Source: Paenibacillus cookii
Lineage (GTDB): Bacteria > Bacillota > Bacilli > Paenibacillales > Paenibacillaceae
NCBI RefSeq assembly: GCF_018333375.1
Contig: NZ_BORW01000001.1
Location: forward strand, 434,001-498,000
Direction: 5' to 3'
Length of the DNA: 64,000 nucleotides
Shown in pieces: positions 18,626 through 27,203 of the stretch. Position 1 is the stretch's first letter. Each line of letters begins with the position of its first letter. The notes beneath the pieces were generated by a model. It made no database searches. It was not told the origin of the DNA and was given only the letters and a program-made list of their open reading frames with translations. Position numbers and translations under genes: made by a program.

Positions 18626-19265
18626 CGTCGGCCTCCACGCTGTAGCCGAGTCCCCGGTGCGTTTGGATCAGATGATCGCCGACCTTCTCCCGCAGCCTGC
18701 GGACATGGGTGTCCACCGTTCGCGCGTCGCCGAAATAATCGAACCCCCACACCAGATCAAGCAGTTGGTCCCTCGACAATATCCTGCCTTTATGGCGCAC
18801 CAAGCAGCACATCAGCTCGAATTCGGTTTTGGTGACCTGCAAATCCGCGCCATCTTTATATATTTTGCTGCCCTCAAGATCGATTCGAAGCGACCTGTAG
18901 CGCATTCCCTTTTCGTCTCCCAGCAGCTTTTTGGCACGGAGAACGAGAATTTTCGGGTGAAACGGCTTGCGGATGTATTCGTCCGCTCCGATGCTGAGCG
19001 CCTTCAGCTCATCTTCTTCCTCGCTTTTGGCGGTTAAGATCAACACTTTTTTATCCGACCGGGCTTTGATTTCCCGGCATACGTCCAGCCCGCTCCACTT
19101 CGGCATCATCCAGTCCAAAACGGCAAGATCGATTCTCTTGCGGTAAAAAACCGCCAAGGCCTCTTCCCCGTCTTCGGCCGTTTGCACCTCGTAACCTTCC
19201 TTTTCGAAATATGCCCTCAAAATCCGCAGCATATCCCGGTTGTCGTCCGCAATCAAAATCCGCAT
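18618..19265 (-). CDS. Response regulator, OmpR/PhoB family
   Basis: A 215-residue regulator. The receiver domain carries the acidic pair in ILIADDNRDM and the phosphoacceptor Asp in IDLAVLDWMMPKWSGLDVC (about residue 52), with the conserved Lys in IRKPFHP. The C-terminal winged helix has the DQLLDLVWGFDYFGDARTVDTHVRRLREKVG pattern and ends LGYSVEAD. It is the first gene of the pair, with its start 88 bases from the divergent phosphoesterase gene. Confidence 0.95.
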   Translation of the reverse strand: MRILIADDNRDMLRILRAYFEKEGYEVQTAEDGEEALAVFYRKRIDLAVLDWMMPKWSGLDVCREIKARSDKKVLILTAKSEEEDELKALSIGADEYIRKPFHPKILVLRAKKLLGDEKGMRYRSLRIDLEGSKIYKDGADLQVTKTEFELMCCLVRHKGRILSRDQLLDLVWGFDYFGDARTVDTHVRRLREKVGDHLIQTHRGLGYSVEADDE

Positions 19266-19352
19266 AGCAATCTCCTTTCAGGGGAGCCGCCTTCTCCGTC
19301 ACATTCATGTAACGCGGCTCCGGTATATTGGTCGTCGAAAGGAAGGATTCCT

Positions 19353-20234
19353 ATGAAACATCAACCTAAAAAAACCGCAACCTTCGCATGGTTCCATGGG
19401 ATCGCCGCTTTGCTGCTTCTGGCGGCCGCATCCGTCTTCTATTATGCAAGATATACGGAACCCAATCTACTCCGCCTCCAGAACGTAAGCATCGGCGCAG
19501 CGTCCGTTACCCCCGACCTGGACGGGATCCGCATCGTTCAGATTAGCGACATCCATCTGGGCCGCTTCTATTCGCCGGACAAGCTGCAAAGCCTGGTCAC
19601 CCGCATCAATGGACTGAAGCCGGACATGATCGTATTCACGGGCGACCTCATCGACAACTTCGCAAACGATCCCGTTTCCGGCGCTATCGCTCCGATATTA
19701 TCGCAAATGAACGCCCCGCTTGGCAAATTTGCCGTATACGGGAACCATGACCAGGGAGGCGGCGCCAAACGTCCTTACGCCCGCATCATGGCATACAGCG
19801 GCTTCAAGCTGCTCGTAAACGAACATCAAACGCTGTCCATCGGCCGCAGCAAGCTTGTCGTGGCAGGGGTCGACGATTTTCTGCTCGGCTCCCCCGATCT
19901 AACCAAGACGTTAAGCGGGATCGACCGGAATGCCTTCGTCCTACTGCTTGCCCATGAGCCTGACGTGGCCGACCGGCTGGGCAAATATCCGGTAGACCTT
20001 CAGTTGTCCGGCCACAGCCACGGAGGCCAGGTTCAGCTGCCGGGATACGGCCCGCTATATACTCCGCCGCTTGCCCGCAAGTATACCGAAGGGCTATATA
20101 CGTTCCATGCCGACAGCCGCAGGCCCTTGCAGCTGTACGTCAACCGGGGCATCGGCACCACCCGCCTGCCGTCCCGCCTGGACAGCGTGCCCGAGTGCAC
20201 GATCATTACCTTGAAACAGCCGGCAAGCCCATAG
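19353..20234 (+). CDS. Membrane-anchored metallophosphoesterase, YkuE-like
   Basis: A 293-residue phosphoesterase. The N-terminus has a signal anchor (about 12-32). The calcineurin-type metal motifs are in order: QISDIHLG (DxH), FTGDLIDN (GD), YGNHDQGG (GNHD), LAHEPD, and LSGHSHGGQVQLP (GHxHGG). This pattern fits YkuE-like phosphohydrolases. I chose the ATG at 19353, behind GAAAGGAAGG; the longer frame runs back into the divergent regulator promoter. Substrate unknown. It lies divergent from the two-component system. Confidence 0.88.
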   Translation: MKHQPKKTATFAWFHGIAALLLLAAASVFYYARYTEPNLLRLQNVSIGAASVTPDLDGIRIVQISDIHLGRFYSPDKLQSLVTRINGLKPDMIVFTGDLIDNFANDPVSGAIAPILSQMNAPLGKFAVYGNHDQGGGAKRPYARIMAYSGFKLLVNEHQTLSIGRSKLVVAGVDDFLLGSPDLTKTLSGIDRNAFVLLLAHEPDVADRLGKYPVDLQLSGHSHGGQVQLPGYGPLYTPPLARKYTEGLYTFHADSRRPLQLYVNRGIGTTRLPSRLDSVPECTIITLKQPASP

Positions 20235-20280
20235 CCGTTTAGGCGGAAGGATGGGCGGCCGCGACTTTTCTTAAGCAAAC

Positions 20281-20340
20281 GCGAAAAAGGCCGGTCAGCC
20301 GTCCCGGTTTCCGTAACCGATCGGCCTCAGCCTTTTTGCG
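20281..20340. terminator. Bidirectional terminator between the phosphoesterase and holA
   Basis: GCGAAAAAGGC on the left and GCCTTTTTGCGC on the right form an interrupted long stem, with A and T runs on both sides, between two convergent genes. Confidence 0.75.
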
Positions 20341-20349
20341 CTTTCGTTT

Positions 20350-21369
20350 TTATGCCGCCAATCTGAGCAAAAACAATTCCAAGCCCAGCACCTTGTCGAC
20401 GGCTCCGGTTTTCATTTGGTAATCCAGCGTGCCGAGACGGCTCAAAATCTGCTTCAGCTGGGCCGCCTGAAACTTCCGTGCCTGCTCCCCGGCGATTTTG
20501 ACGGCGTAGGGATGGAGGCCAAGCTGGGAAGCGATTTGCTGCTGGGAAAAACTTTGCCCTGCCAGGTCCTTGACCTGAAGAATGATGCGAAACTGCCTTG
20601 CGATCAGCGCGGCGATTTTGATCGGCTCTTCCTTCTGCTTCAGCAGCTCGTAAAAGATCGAAAGCGCCCGGTCTACCCTTAGGTTGGCGATATCCTCCAC
20701 AAGGGCAAACACGTTTTGTTCCGTGCTGCGCGCGATCAATTGGTCTACCATGTCGGTGCGGATGATCCCGCCTTTGCCCGCGTACAAGCAGAGCTTGTCG
20801 ATCTCGGCGGCGAGCGTCTGCAGCTGGGTACCCGCATTGCGGATGACGAGCTCCGCGGCCCCTTCTTCAAACGTGCAGTCCTGCTCCTTCGCTTTTTTGC
20901 CGACCCATTTCAGCAAATCTTCGCTGCCAAGCGGCATAAACGATAAAAGCGCGCCGCTGCTTTTGACGGATTTCACGATCTTTTTGCGCTCGTCAAGCTT
21001 CTCCTGGTTTACGATAAAAACGAGGATGCTGTATTCCGCCGGGTTGTTCATATATTCAAGGAGCGATTCCGGACGATGCTCCACTTTGCCCTGATCTTTG
21101 CCCGCCGTAAAAACGGAGGCATCCTGCACGAGGATCACCTTGCGCGGCACCATAAAAGGCACCATCTCCGCCTCTTCGACCACCTGCTGCAGGGGCGTAT
21201 CCGCCAAATCGTAATGGACAAGCGCAAAGTCGCGTTCTTCTTTGGAAATCGTCTGCTCCACGAGAAAAGACACAAATTCGTTCATCTGGTATTTTTCCGT
21301 TCCGTACAACAGGTACACGGGAGAGATATCCCCCTGCTTCACGGCCTTTACCGCGGTTTTCACATCCAT
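20350..21369 (-). CDS. holA: DNA polymerase III, delta subunit (HolA)
   Basis: This 339-residue protein (B. subtilis YqeN) is the clamp-loader subunit that opens the sliding clamp. The N-terminal AAA+ fold begins VYLLYGTEKYQMNEFVSFLVEQT, the typical start of YqeN proteins, and the C-terminal part is helical with DYQMKTGAVDKVLGLELFLLRL. I chose the ATG at 21369, behind AAGGGGG; the longer frame has no good site. In Bacillus subtilis yqeN is next to rpsT and gpr; here they are separated by about 4.4 kb of other genes. Confidence 0.9.
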   Translation of the reverse strand: MDVKTAVKAVKQGDISPVYLLYGTEKYQMNEFVSFLVEQTISKEERDFALVHYDLADTPLQQVVEEAEMVPFMVPRKVILVQDASVFTAGKDQGKVEHRPESLLEYMNNPAEYSILVFIVNQEKLDERKKIVKSVKSSGALLSFMPLGSEDLLKWVGKKAKEQDCTFEEGAAELVIRNAGTQLQTLAAEIDKLCLYAGKGGIIRTDMVDQLIARSTEQNVFALVEDIANLRVDRALSIFYELLKQKEEPIKIAALIARQFRIILQVKDLAGQSFSQQQIASQLGLHPYAVKIAGEQARKFQAAQLKQILSRLGTLDYQMKTGAVDKVLGLELFLLRLAA

Positions 21370-21651
21370 ACTTAAGCCCCCTTTCATCTATGTAACTCTG
21401 CTTAAGTTTTGGCCTGCTTAACTATATTAACAAAAATCCAGGCCCGGGAAAACAGCAGAGGGGCCCTCCGCAGGAAGGCCCCCCTGTCCCAGCTCATCTA
21501 TGATAAACACCGGCTTGGCAGGGCTCTAGAAACCCCGCCGCCAGTGGTTACACGACGATCCTGGTTCAATGCTGTCGGTATATCCTATTCCATATCTCTT
21601 GTATTGGTGCATGTTTGTATCTCTAATTTTTGGTCTCCCATGGATTCCTCG
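21370..21651. other. Non-coding interval with several strong hairpins
   Basis: No ORF could be supported in this 282-base gap between the anti-sigma gene and holA. One hairpin (about 21457-21485) has GAGGGGCC-CTCC pairing with GGAAGGCCCCCC around GCA. A second (about 21506-21547) pairs CACTGGCGGCGGGG with CCCTGCC-AA-GCCGGTG with a two-base bulge. A third is near-palindromic (about 21580-21600). The left hairpin may be the terminator of the anti-sigma transcript. The rest may be a small RNA or leader. Confidence 0.4.
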
Positions 21652-22965
21652 TCAAGGATTCGAAACCTTCGAGTCGTCGACGCGATAGGTTTTGCTCGTC
21701 GTCGTTCCTTGGTCATCGGCCGTTTGGTAAGTAAACACCGTGCTGTCCGCAGACCAGACCCCGGTTACCCAGTTGCCCGGCAGGTCGATGGTCTTGACGG
21801 CCTTCTTCTGGCCGTCCTGATCCGAAAGGGCATAAATGACCAGCTTGCGGTCTTCGACGGAAGCCGCGTATTTGCCGTCCGGAGAATTGATCTGGACCGC
21901 CGCGGTTTTGATCGAGCTGATGCCCATGGTTATTTTTTCATCGGCGAGGGACTTCTCCTGGTCCGGATGATCCGGCGCGACCGCTTGGCCTTGCGCTGAA
22001 TCTTGGCTGGCCCCGCTGGCCCCGCTGGCCCCGCCGTCGCCGCCCGCATTTCCCGAAGCGGTCGCTTTTCCCTGATCCTCGGCGGTCTGATCCTGATTCG
22101 CCGCGGCTTTATCTTGATTCGCCGCCGTTTTATCCTGGTTGGCCGCGTCTTCGGCAGGTTTCTGCGCGTAGTTTTGTTTCGGCTTCAGGTCTCCCGGGGG
22201 AACTTGCTTTTTAGCCGCCGCATCGTCTTTCGGAGCAGTCGCTTCGGTTTCCGTGCCCGCGCTGCGGGCATCCTTGGAATTCTGCTGATCCGCAGGCGTT
22301 TCGGACCGGGCGGGCTGTTCCTTCGCAGGCTCTTCCGGAGGGGAAGCGTCCTGCGCTTTCATTTCCGTCATGCCGCTATCGCCTGCGCCGGCATCTTCTT
22401 GCGCAGGCTCGCTGCCGCCGTCGCTTCTGTAGAGCATTTCCTGTTTAGGCTCGACATCCTGCCGCTCGCCGCCGCTGCCCGTCGTGGAATCGGCAGACGA
22501 AGTCGCGCTTTCGGCCGTTTTTTGCCCCGCTTCTTTGAAAGCAGGCTCTTCCGCGGTCGACAGATGTTTCGGAGAATAATTATAGATCGCCACTCCCAAA
22601 ATGATCACCGCGGCTACGGCCCCCATGGCCGTACGTCCGACGATCGAATTGCGGAATTTGCTTTTGCGCGCCGGACGCGCGGGTACCGGTACCATCTCGG
22701 CAGGCTCCTCTTCGCGGGAAGCGCTTTTTTCCTGACGGGCCTGGTCGATGGCTTCCAGTTGCGGCATGATGGCGTCGACAATGCTGAATTTGGGCGTTAC
22801 CTTCGGCAAATCCTCAAGATCCCGGGACAATGATTTCAGCATCCGAAAGGTTTCCGTACATTCAGGACAATGTTTCAAATGCTCATACAGCTGCACGGTT
22901 TCTTCCTCGCTTAAATCATAATCCAAATAACGGTGCATCCACTCCACCACCTCTGGACATTTCAT
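21652..22965 (-). CDS. Membrane anti-sigma factor with zinc-finger (zf-HC2) domain and repeat tail
   Basis: A 437-residue anti-sigma factor, likely partner of the ECF sigma encoded just upstream. The N-terminus has the zf-HC2 pattern HRYLDYDLSEEETVQLYEHLKHCPECTETF (about 11-40). One membrane segment follows (about 108-128, NSIVGRTAMGAVAAVIILGVAIYNY). The extracellular half is mostly low-complexity: Ala, Glu, Gln, Asp and Ser, with seven-residue tandem repeats (NQDKTAA-type) encoded by 21-base DNA repeats near 22075-22150. A folded, beta-rich C-terminus (about 350-437) could be the signal-sensing or cell-wall-facing part. The start overlaps the sigma gene by four bases. Confidence 0.85.
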   Translation of the reverse strand: MKCPEVVEWMHRYLDYDLSEEETVQLYEHLKHCPECTETFRMLKSLSRDLEDLPKVTPKFSIVDAIMPQLEAIDQARQEKSASREEEPAEMVPVPARPARKSKFRNSIVGRTAMGAVAAVIILGVAIYNYSPKHLSTAEEPAFKEAGQKTAESATSSADSTTGSGGERQDVEPKQEMLYRSDGGSEPAQEDAGAGDSGMTEMKAQDASPPEEPAKEQPARSETPADQQNSKDARSAGTETEATAPKDDAAAKKQVPPGDLKPKQNYAQKPAEDAANQDKTAANQDKAAANQDQTAEDQGKATASGNAGGDGGASGASGASQDSAQGQAVAPDHPDQEKSLADEKITMGISSIKTAAVQINSPDGKYAASVEDRKLVIYALSDQDGQKKAVKTIDLPGNWVTGVWSADSTVFTYQTADDQGTTTSKTYRVDDSKVSNP

Positions 22966-23510
22966 CCTGATACACCACCTTTCTGATGCTCTTGAAGCAT
23001 ATTCTGGAGCTGCTGCCTGGCCCTGAACAGGTAAGACTTCACCGTGTTCAGCGGAAGGTTCAGGCAGTCGGCAATTTCATTGTAAGAAAAATCCTGCAAA
23101 TACCTTAGCACGATCACGCTTCTATGATGATCCGGCAGCTGGTCGATGGCTTCCTTGATATCCTGGGCCAGGTACGAAGACATGACGGTGCGTTCCACGT
23201 TCTGTTTGTCCTGAAAAACCAGTTCATGCTCATCGATGGAAACCGTCGGTTTCGTGCGCCTGAATTTGTCGATGCAAATGTTGGTCACGATCCGTTGAAC
23301 CCAGGTTTTGAACTGCGCCTTTTCTTCATAGGAGCCGATTTTCGTGTAGATGCGGATGAGCGCTTCCTGGGAAGCGTCCATCGCATCCTGTTCGTCGTTT
23401 AAAATATAGTAGGCTGTGCGGTACACTTGATGCTCAATTTCTCTTAATAGGGTGATTAGAGCGTCGCGATCGCCCGATTGAGCGGCTCTTATGAGTCCCT
23501 GCTCTACCAC
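22962..23510 (-). CDS. RNA polymerase sigma factor, ECF (SigW-like)
   Basis: A 182-residue extracytoplasmic-function sigma factor. Region 2 is visible as YYILNDEQDAMDASQEALIRIYTKIGSYEEKAQFKTWVQRIVTNICIDKFRR (about 35-85). Region 4 is visible as LPDHHRSVIVLRYLQDFSYNEIADCLNLPLNTVKSYLFRARQQLQ (about 124-168). It starts at GTG, seven bases after AGGGGG. It is cotranscribed with the anti-sigma gene. Its regulon is unknown; SigW-like factors respond to cell-envelope stress. The upstream DNA has an ECF-type AAC/CGTC promoter, which suggests autoregulation. Confidence 0.92.
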   Translation of the reverse strand: MVEQGLIRAAQSGDRDALITLLREIEHQVYRTAYYILNDEQDAMDASQEALIRIYTKIGSYEEKAQFKTWVQRIVTNICIDKFRRTKPTVSIDEHELVFQDKQNVERTVMSSYLAQDIKEAIDQLPDHHRSVIVLRYLQDFSYNEIADCLNLPLNTVKSYLFRARQQLQNMLQEHQKGGVSG

Positions 23511-23851
23511 AAAGGATCCCCCTCTCCCTGCAATCTAACAGACGTGCAAGTGTGTCAAATTGTTGCAATTTGTAACCAACTTTTTTCTATACATGGATAA
23601 GGCCGATATATCTTATGTACGTAAGAAGGTGTCGGGTCTCGTTTCTTCGGAAAAAGAAGATGGCAAACCCCAATTAAGGATACCAAATTCTAGTGAGCCC
23701 GTCACCAAGAAACATGATCGCTTACGCAACTCATCCATTTTACGAGTTTTTCCCTTTTAATTCTTTAAGATTTTGTCAGAATCGGAACGATTTCCTGACG
23801 TATTGGTGTCAATTCCGTCATGTGTCCGGGCCTTGTACGCCCTGCTGGAAT
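23511..23851. other. Intergenic gap, 341 bases, between ECF sigma gene and comEC
   Basis: I see no gene here. Near the sigma end it holds a candidate ECF autoregulatory promoter. The remainder is AT-richer than its flanks and contains only short, poorly conserved-looking ORFs in any frame. Confidence 0.6.
23541..23568 (-). promoter_or_regulatory. Candidate ECF-type promoter (autoregulation)
   Basis: Minus-strand TTGCAACA (to 23568) with AAC at 23562-23564 and CGTC at 23541-23544, 17 bases apart. This resembles ECF promoters (AAC, about 16 bases, CGT). An alternative sigma-A -35 (TTGACA) overlaps it. Confidence 0.4.
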
Positions 23852-26515
23852 TCATTGGCGGAAAGGACCGAATTTGCTTCGGATTTGTATGCCTTCGGCA
23901 CGGATCCGCATTTGGACTTCGCCGTTTTGGTCCGTCCGGAACAAGCGGGCCCCATCGCGTTCGATCCGCCGCACGACATCGGCATGCGGATGGCCGTATA
24001 AGTTGTTCACGCCCGCCGATATGACCGCGGCTTTCGGCCGCCAATGCCGGAGCCATTCCTCGCCGGTGGACGACTTGCTGCCGTGATGGGCGATTTTGAT
24101 GACATCGATGCCTTCGCCGGGCCGATCGGCCCCGCCGGCATCACCGGACGAGCGCGGGTCCGATGCCGCTTGAACGCCGCTGCCGGCCCAACCGAGCACG
24201 TCCTCTTCGGCAGCCTGGTCCATATCGCCCGTAAACAGCAGCTTCCTTTCGTTCATGGTCAGCACAAACGCCACCGATAGATGGTTTTGGCTTTTTTCCA
24301 CCGGAACCTCTTCCTGCTCCGCGCCGTCCAGCATCGGCGAAATGAAGGCAAGCTCCGTATGCTTGTCCGGCTTCAGCTTCATGCCCTGATGGACGGCATA
24401 CACGGGAATGCGCCGCTCCAGGGCCGTACCGATCAGCTTGTCGAAGGACTTCGTTCCTGAAAGCGTTCCGTTGAACAGAAAGGCCTTTACCGGGATTTGA
24501 TCCAAAACCGCCTGCAAGCCCCCCGCATGGTCCTGGTCTCCGTGCGTGACGATCACCGCATCCAAACGGTGGATTCCCCGCTGCTTGAGCAGGGGGACGA
24601 CCACCTTGGCGCCGACTTCAAACGGATTTTTCCGATCCTTCCAGCCGTCTTCGGGCTTGCGGAAGCTGACCGTGCCGCCCCCGTCCACGAGAATGTTCCG
24701 TCCCTCCGGAGTCGTGATCAGGATGCTGTCGCCTTGCCCCACGTCCAGAAACTGTACGAGCCCCGCCCCGTGCAAAGATGTAGGCCGATACTCCCAATAT
24801 ATCAGAAACAGAAAAGCAAGCATAATTCCGGCAAGCGCGGCTCTCGTTTTCCTCTTATTAGGCGCAGCATCATCCGGATCCAAGGAACTCCCCTTCCCTT
24901 CAAGCTCCGCCGTTTCGTCATCGGCGTTTTCCGCCTGCCGGGCTTCGCGCCTTCCCGTCTGCCGGTTCGCTATAAATAAAAACAGGTACATCAATACAAA
25001 ATAAGCCGCAATCCACATGAAAGACGGCGATTTCCAAATCGTGACGAACTGCGGGAAACCGTTCAGCCAACGGACAAGACGGAACGTCCAATCGCTCGTC
25101 AGCTCCGCGACCCGCCCCAATGCCCTGCCCGCCGGCAGCCAGATCCACCCAAACAGCAGCGCGGCAGCGCCAAGCGGGAGCGTAAGGAAGGTAATAAACG
25201 GCACCAGCACGAAGTTGGCGGCAAACGACAGCAGGGAAAACTGGTTAAAGTAATAAATGGTCAGCGGGAATGAGACCAGCTGGGCGACCAGCGTCACATT
25301 GACGGCGCCGGCGATGCGTTTCGGCAAAAAGCGAAGGAGCGGGCTCATCAGCGGAACGTACACCATCAGCCCGGCCGTCACCAGGAATGACAGCTGGAAG
25401 CTGACGCTCAGCAGGTAATACGGATTCCACAGCATCATCGCAAGCGCCGCTGCCGCCAACACGTTCAGTCCGTCCTTCAGCCATCCTTTTCTCGCGGCAT
25501 AAAGCCCGATCATGCCCATGATGCCCGCCCGAACGACCGATGGGCTCACCCCCGACAAAAGGACGTACAAGGGAATCAGCAGCATAGCCATCAGAAGGGC
25601 CTTTTCGCGGGTTATTTTGAATAAGGAAAAAATATACAGCAAGCTGGCGACGAATACCGCGACATGCATCCCGGAGATCGCCAAAATATGCGTCAGGCCC
25701 AGCTGCGAAAACTGCGTGTACGTCACGGGGTCGATATCGTCCTGCATGCCGATCAGCAGGCCTTTCATATATCCGGCGTGAGGCTCCCGAAAAATTTGGC
25801 CGAGTTTATCCCCAAGCCCGCTGCGGGCATGATCGTTCCACCGGAAAATCGTCACCGCGCTCCAAGGCGAAACCGGCGGGGAAACCCGAACTTGTTCGCT
25901 CCCTTTCGTTTTAAAAAGCCAGTGGATGTGCTGCGTCCGCAGATAAGCCGCGTAATCGAAAGCGCCGAAATTGCGGGCGTTTCCGGGAAGCTCCAGCGTT
26001 CCGTCCAGCTTGATCCGGTCTCCCCGCTGCCACTTGCGGGCTTCGTCCTGCTGCTCCTTGCTTAGAAGTTTGACTTGAACCATGACCCGTTCCCGAAACC
26101 CTTCGGACGATGGCACCCCCCTGCTCCCATGACCCTCCGGGCTTCGGCTCGCCTTCCGCAATTCGGCCTGGAAGTCCGCCCGATCCCCGTCCACGTCGAC
26201 GGAAGAGACGATGACCCCCTCGGCATGCAGCGGCATCCCGTTTAATTCGTCCGCAGCCGCAGCCAGCGCCTCCGGCAGGAACGTGACGTTCCGCGCGTCA
26301 TGCCACAGCCAGTATGCGCCCGACAGCGTTACCGCGATCCAGGCGATCAGCATGCTCCGCAGCAGCTTCCGGCGCAGCTGCACGGCAGCGGCGAGCAGAA
26401 GCGTCAGTCCCATCCAGATGAAAAGCAGCCGCGCGTCCGAAAAAGCGCAAGCAAGGCTGCTCCCGGCCAGCCAACCGGCCGTTCCGACGATTAAAGGCCT
26501 TCCCTTCACGTTCAT
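23852..26515 (-). CDS. comEC: DNA internalisation competence protein ComEC/Rec2
   Basis: An 887-residue channel for single-stranded DNA uptake in natural transformation. The N-terminal part has several membrane segments and an OB-like extracellular region. The central competence domain (GLTHILAISGMHVAVFVASLLYIFSL, about residue 280) is present and is followed by more membrane segments. The C-terminal half is a metallo-beta-lactamase-type nuclease domain: VQFLDVGQGDSILITTPEGRNILVDGGG, VTHGDQDHAGG (the HxDxDH motif) and IKIAHHGSKSSTG, matching ComEC/Rec2. The full length and intact active site suggest a functional gene. It follows comEB at 114 bases. Confidence 0.95.
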   Translation of the reverse strand: MNVKGRPLIVGTAGWLAGSSLACAFSDARLLFIWMGLTLLLAAAVQLRRKLLRSMLIAWIAVTLSGAYWLWHDARNVTFLPEALAAAADELNGMPLHAEGVIVSSVDVDGDRADFQAELRKASRSPEGHGSRGVPSSEGFRERVMVQVKLLSKEQQDEARKWQRGDRIKLDGTLELPGNARNFGAFDYAAYLRTQHIHWLFKTKGSEQVRVSPPVSPWSAVTIFRWNDHARSGLGDKLGQIFREPHAGYMKGLLIGMQDDIDPVTYTQFSQLGLTHILAISGMHVAVFVASLLYIFSLFKITREKALLMAMLLIPLYVLLSGVSPSVVRAGIMGMIGLYAARKGWLKDGLNVLAAAALAMMLWNPYYLLSVSFQLSFLVTAGLMVYVPLMSPLLRFLPKRIAGAVNVTLVAQLVSFPLTIYYFNQFSLLSFAANFVLVPFITFLTLPLGAAALLFGWIWLPAGRALGRVAELTSDWTFRLVRWLNGFPQFVTIWKSPSFMWIAAYFVLMYLFLFIANRQTGRREARQAENADDETAELEGKGSSLDPDDAAPNKRKTRAALAGIMLAFLFLIYWEYRPTSLHGAGLVQFLDVGQGDSILITTPEGRNILVDGGGTVSFRKPEDGWKDRKNPFEVGAKVVVPLLKQRGIHRLDAVIVTHGDQDHAGGLQAVLDQIPVKAFLFNGTLSGTKSFDKLIGTALERRIPVYAVHQGMKLKPDKHTELAFISPMLDGAEQEEVPVEKSQNHLSVAFVLTMNERKLLFTGDMDQAAEEDVLGWAGSGVQAASDPRSSGDAGGADRPGEGIDVIKIAHHGSKSSTGEEWLRHWRPKAAVISAGVNNLYGHPHADVVRRIERDGARLFRTDQNGEVQMRIRAEGIQIRSKFGPFRQ

Positions 26516-26629
26516 TCACTCCTATCCGGCTCATCGCAAGTAAAAAACAAAAACCCCTGCCTGCGGTCAATCGCCGCTTTGGCAGAGGTCCTTCCTCGAA
26601 AAGCATCTCATGGACAATCGATATTTTCG

Positions 26630-27148
26630 TTAATTGCAAACGGTCATGACCGTTTCGCGCGGTGGTTCGTAGGATGACAGTTTGCGGAAAACGATCCCTT
26701 TCTGCTTCATCATCTCCGTCACCTTGTCCGAATCCTTCGGATAGGCACGGTGAAACACGATTTCCGTCACGCCGCTGTTCGCGAGCATGTTGGCGCAAGT
26801 CCAGCACGGCTCGTCCGTCACGTATACCGAACTGCCCTCCCGGTCGATCCGGTCCGTAAACAGCAGCAGATTCTGCTCGGCATGGATCGTGCGCACGCAG
26901 CGCTGCTTTTTAACCATTTCCTGCCTGCCGTCCTGCTCGATCATTTCGATCTCCTCCGCGATCATGCAGCCGGCCTCCGAACAATCGGGAACGCCCATCG
27001 GCGCGCCGTTGTATGCCGTACCGAGCAGCTTTTTGCCCTGAACGAGCACGGCCCCGACATGCCTGCGGGGACAGCGGGAACGCGTCGACACCATGTAAGC
27101 AATGTCCATAAAGTATGTATCCCAGTCTTTTCGTGTTTCGACGTTCAC
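26630..27148 (-). CDS. comEB: dCMP deaminase, ComEB
   Basis: A 172-residue zinc-dependent deaminase of the dCMP/cytidine deaminase family. The zinc site is shown by HAEQN (His and Glu, about residue 90) and PCWTC (two Cys, about 113-117). It starts TRKDWDTYFMDIAYMVSTRSRCPRR, typical of ComEB/dCMP deaminase. It may make dUMP from dCMP for thymidylate synthesis. In Bacillus subtilis ComEB is not required for DNA uptake, but the gene is kept in the com operon, as here between comEA and comEC. Confidence 0.94.
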   Translation of the reverse strand: MNVETRKDWDTYFMDIAYMVSTRSRCPRRHVGAVLVQGKKLLGTAYNGAPMGVPDCSEAGCMIAEEIEMIEQDGRQEMVKKQRCVRTIHAEQNLLLFTDRIDREGSSVYVTDEPCWTCANMLANSGVTEIVFHRAYPKDSDKVTEMMKQKGIVFRKLSSYEPPRETVMTVCN

Positions 27149-27203
27149 CTGTTATCACCTTGTTTGTCATAGAATGTTTGTCTTATTGTAGCACATCTCC
27201 GGG

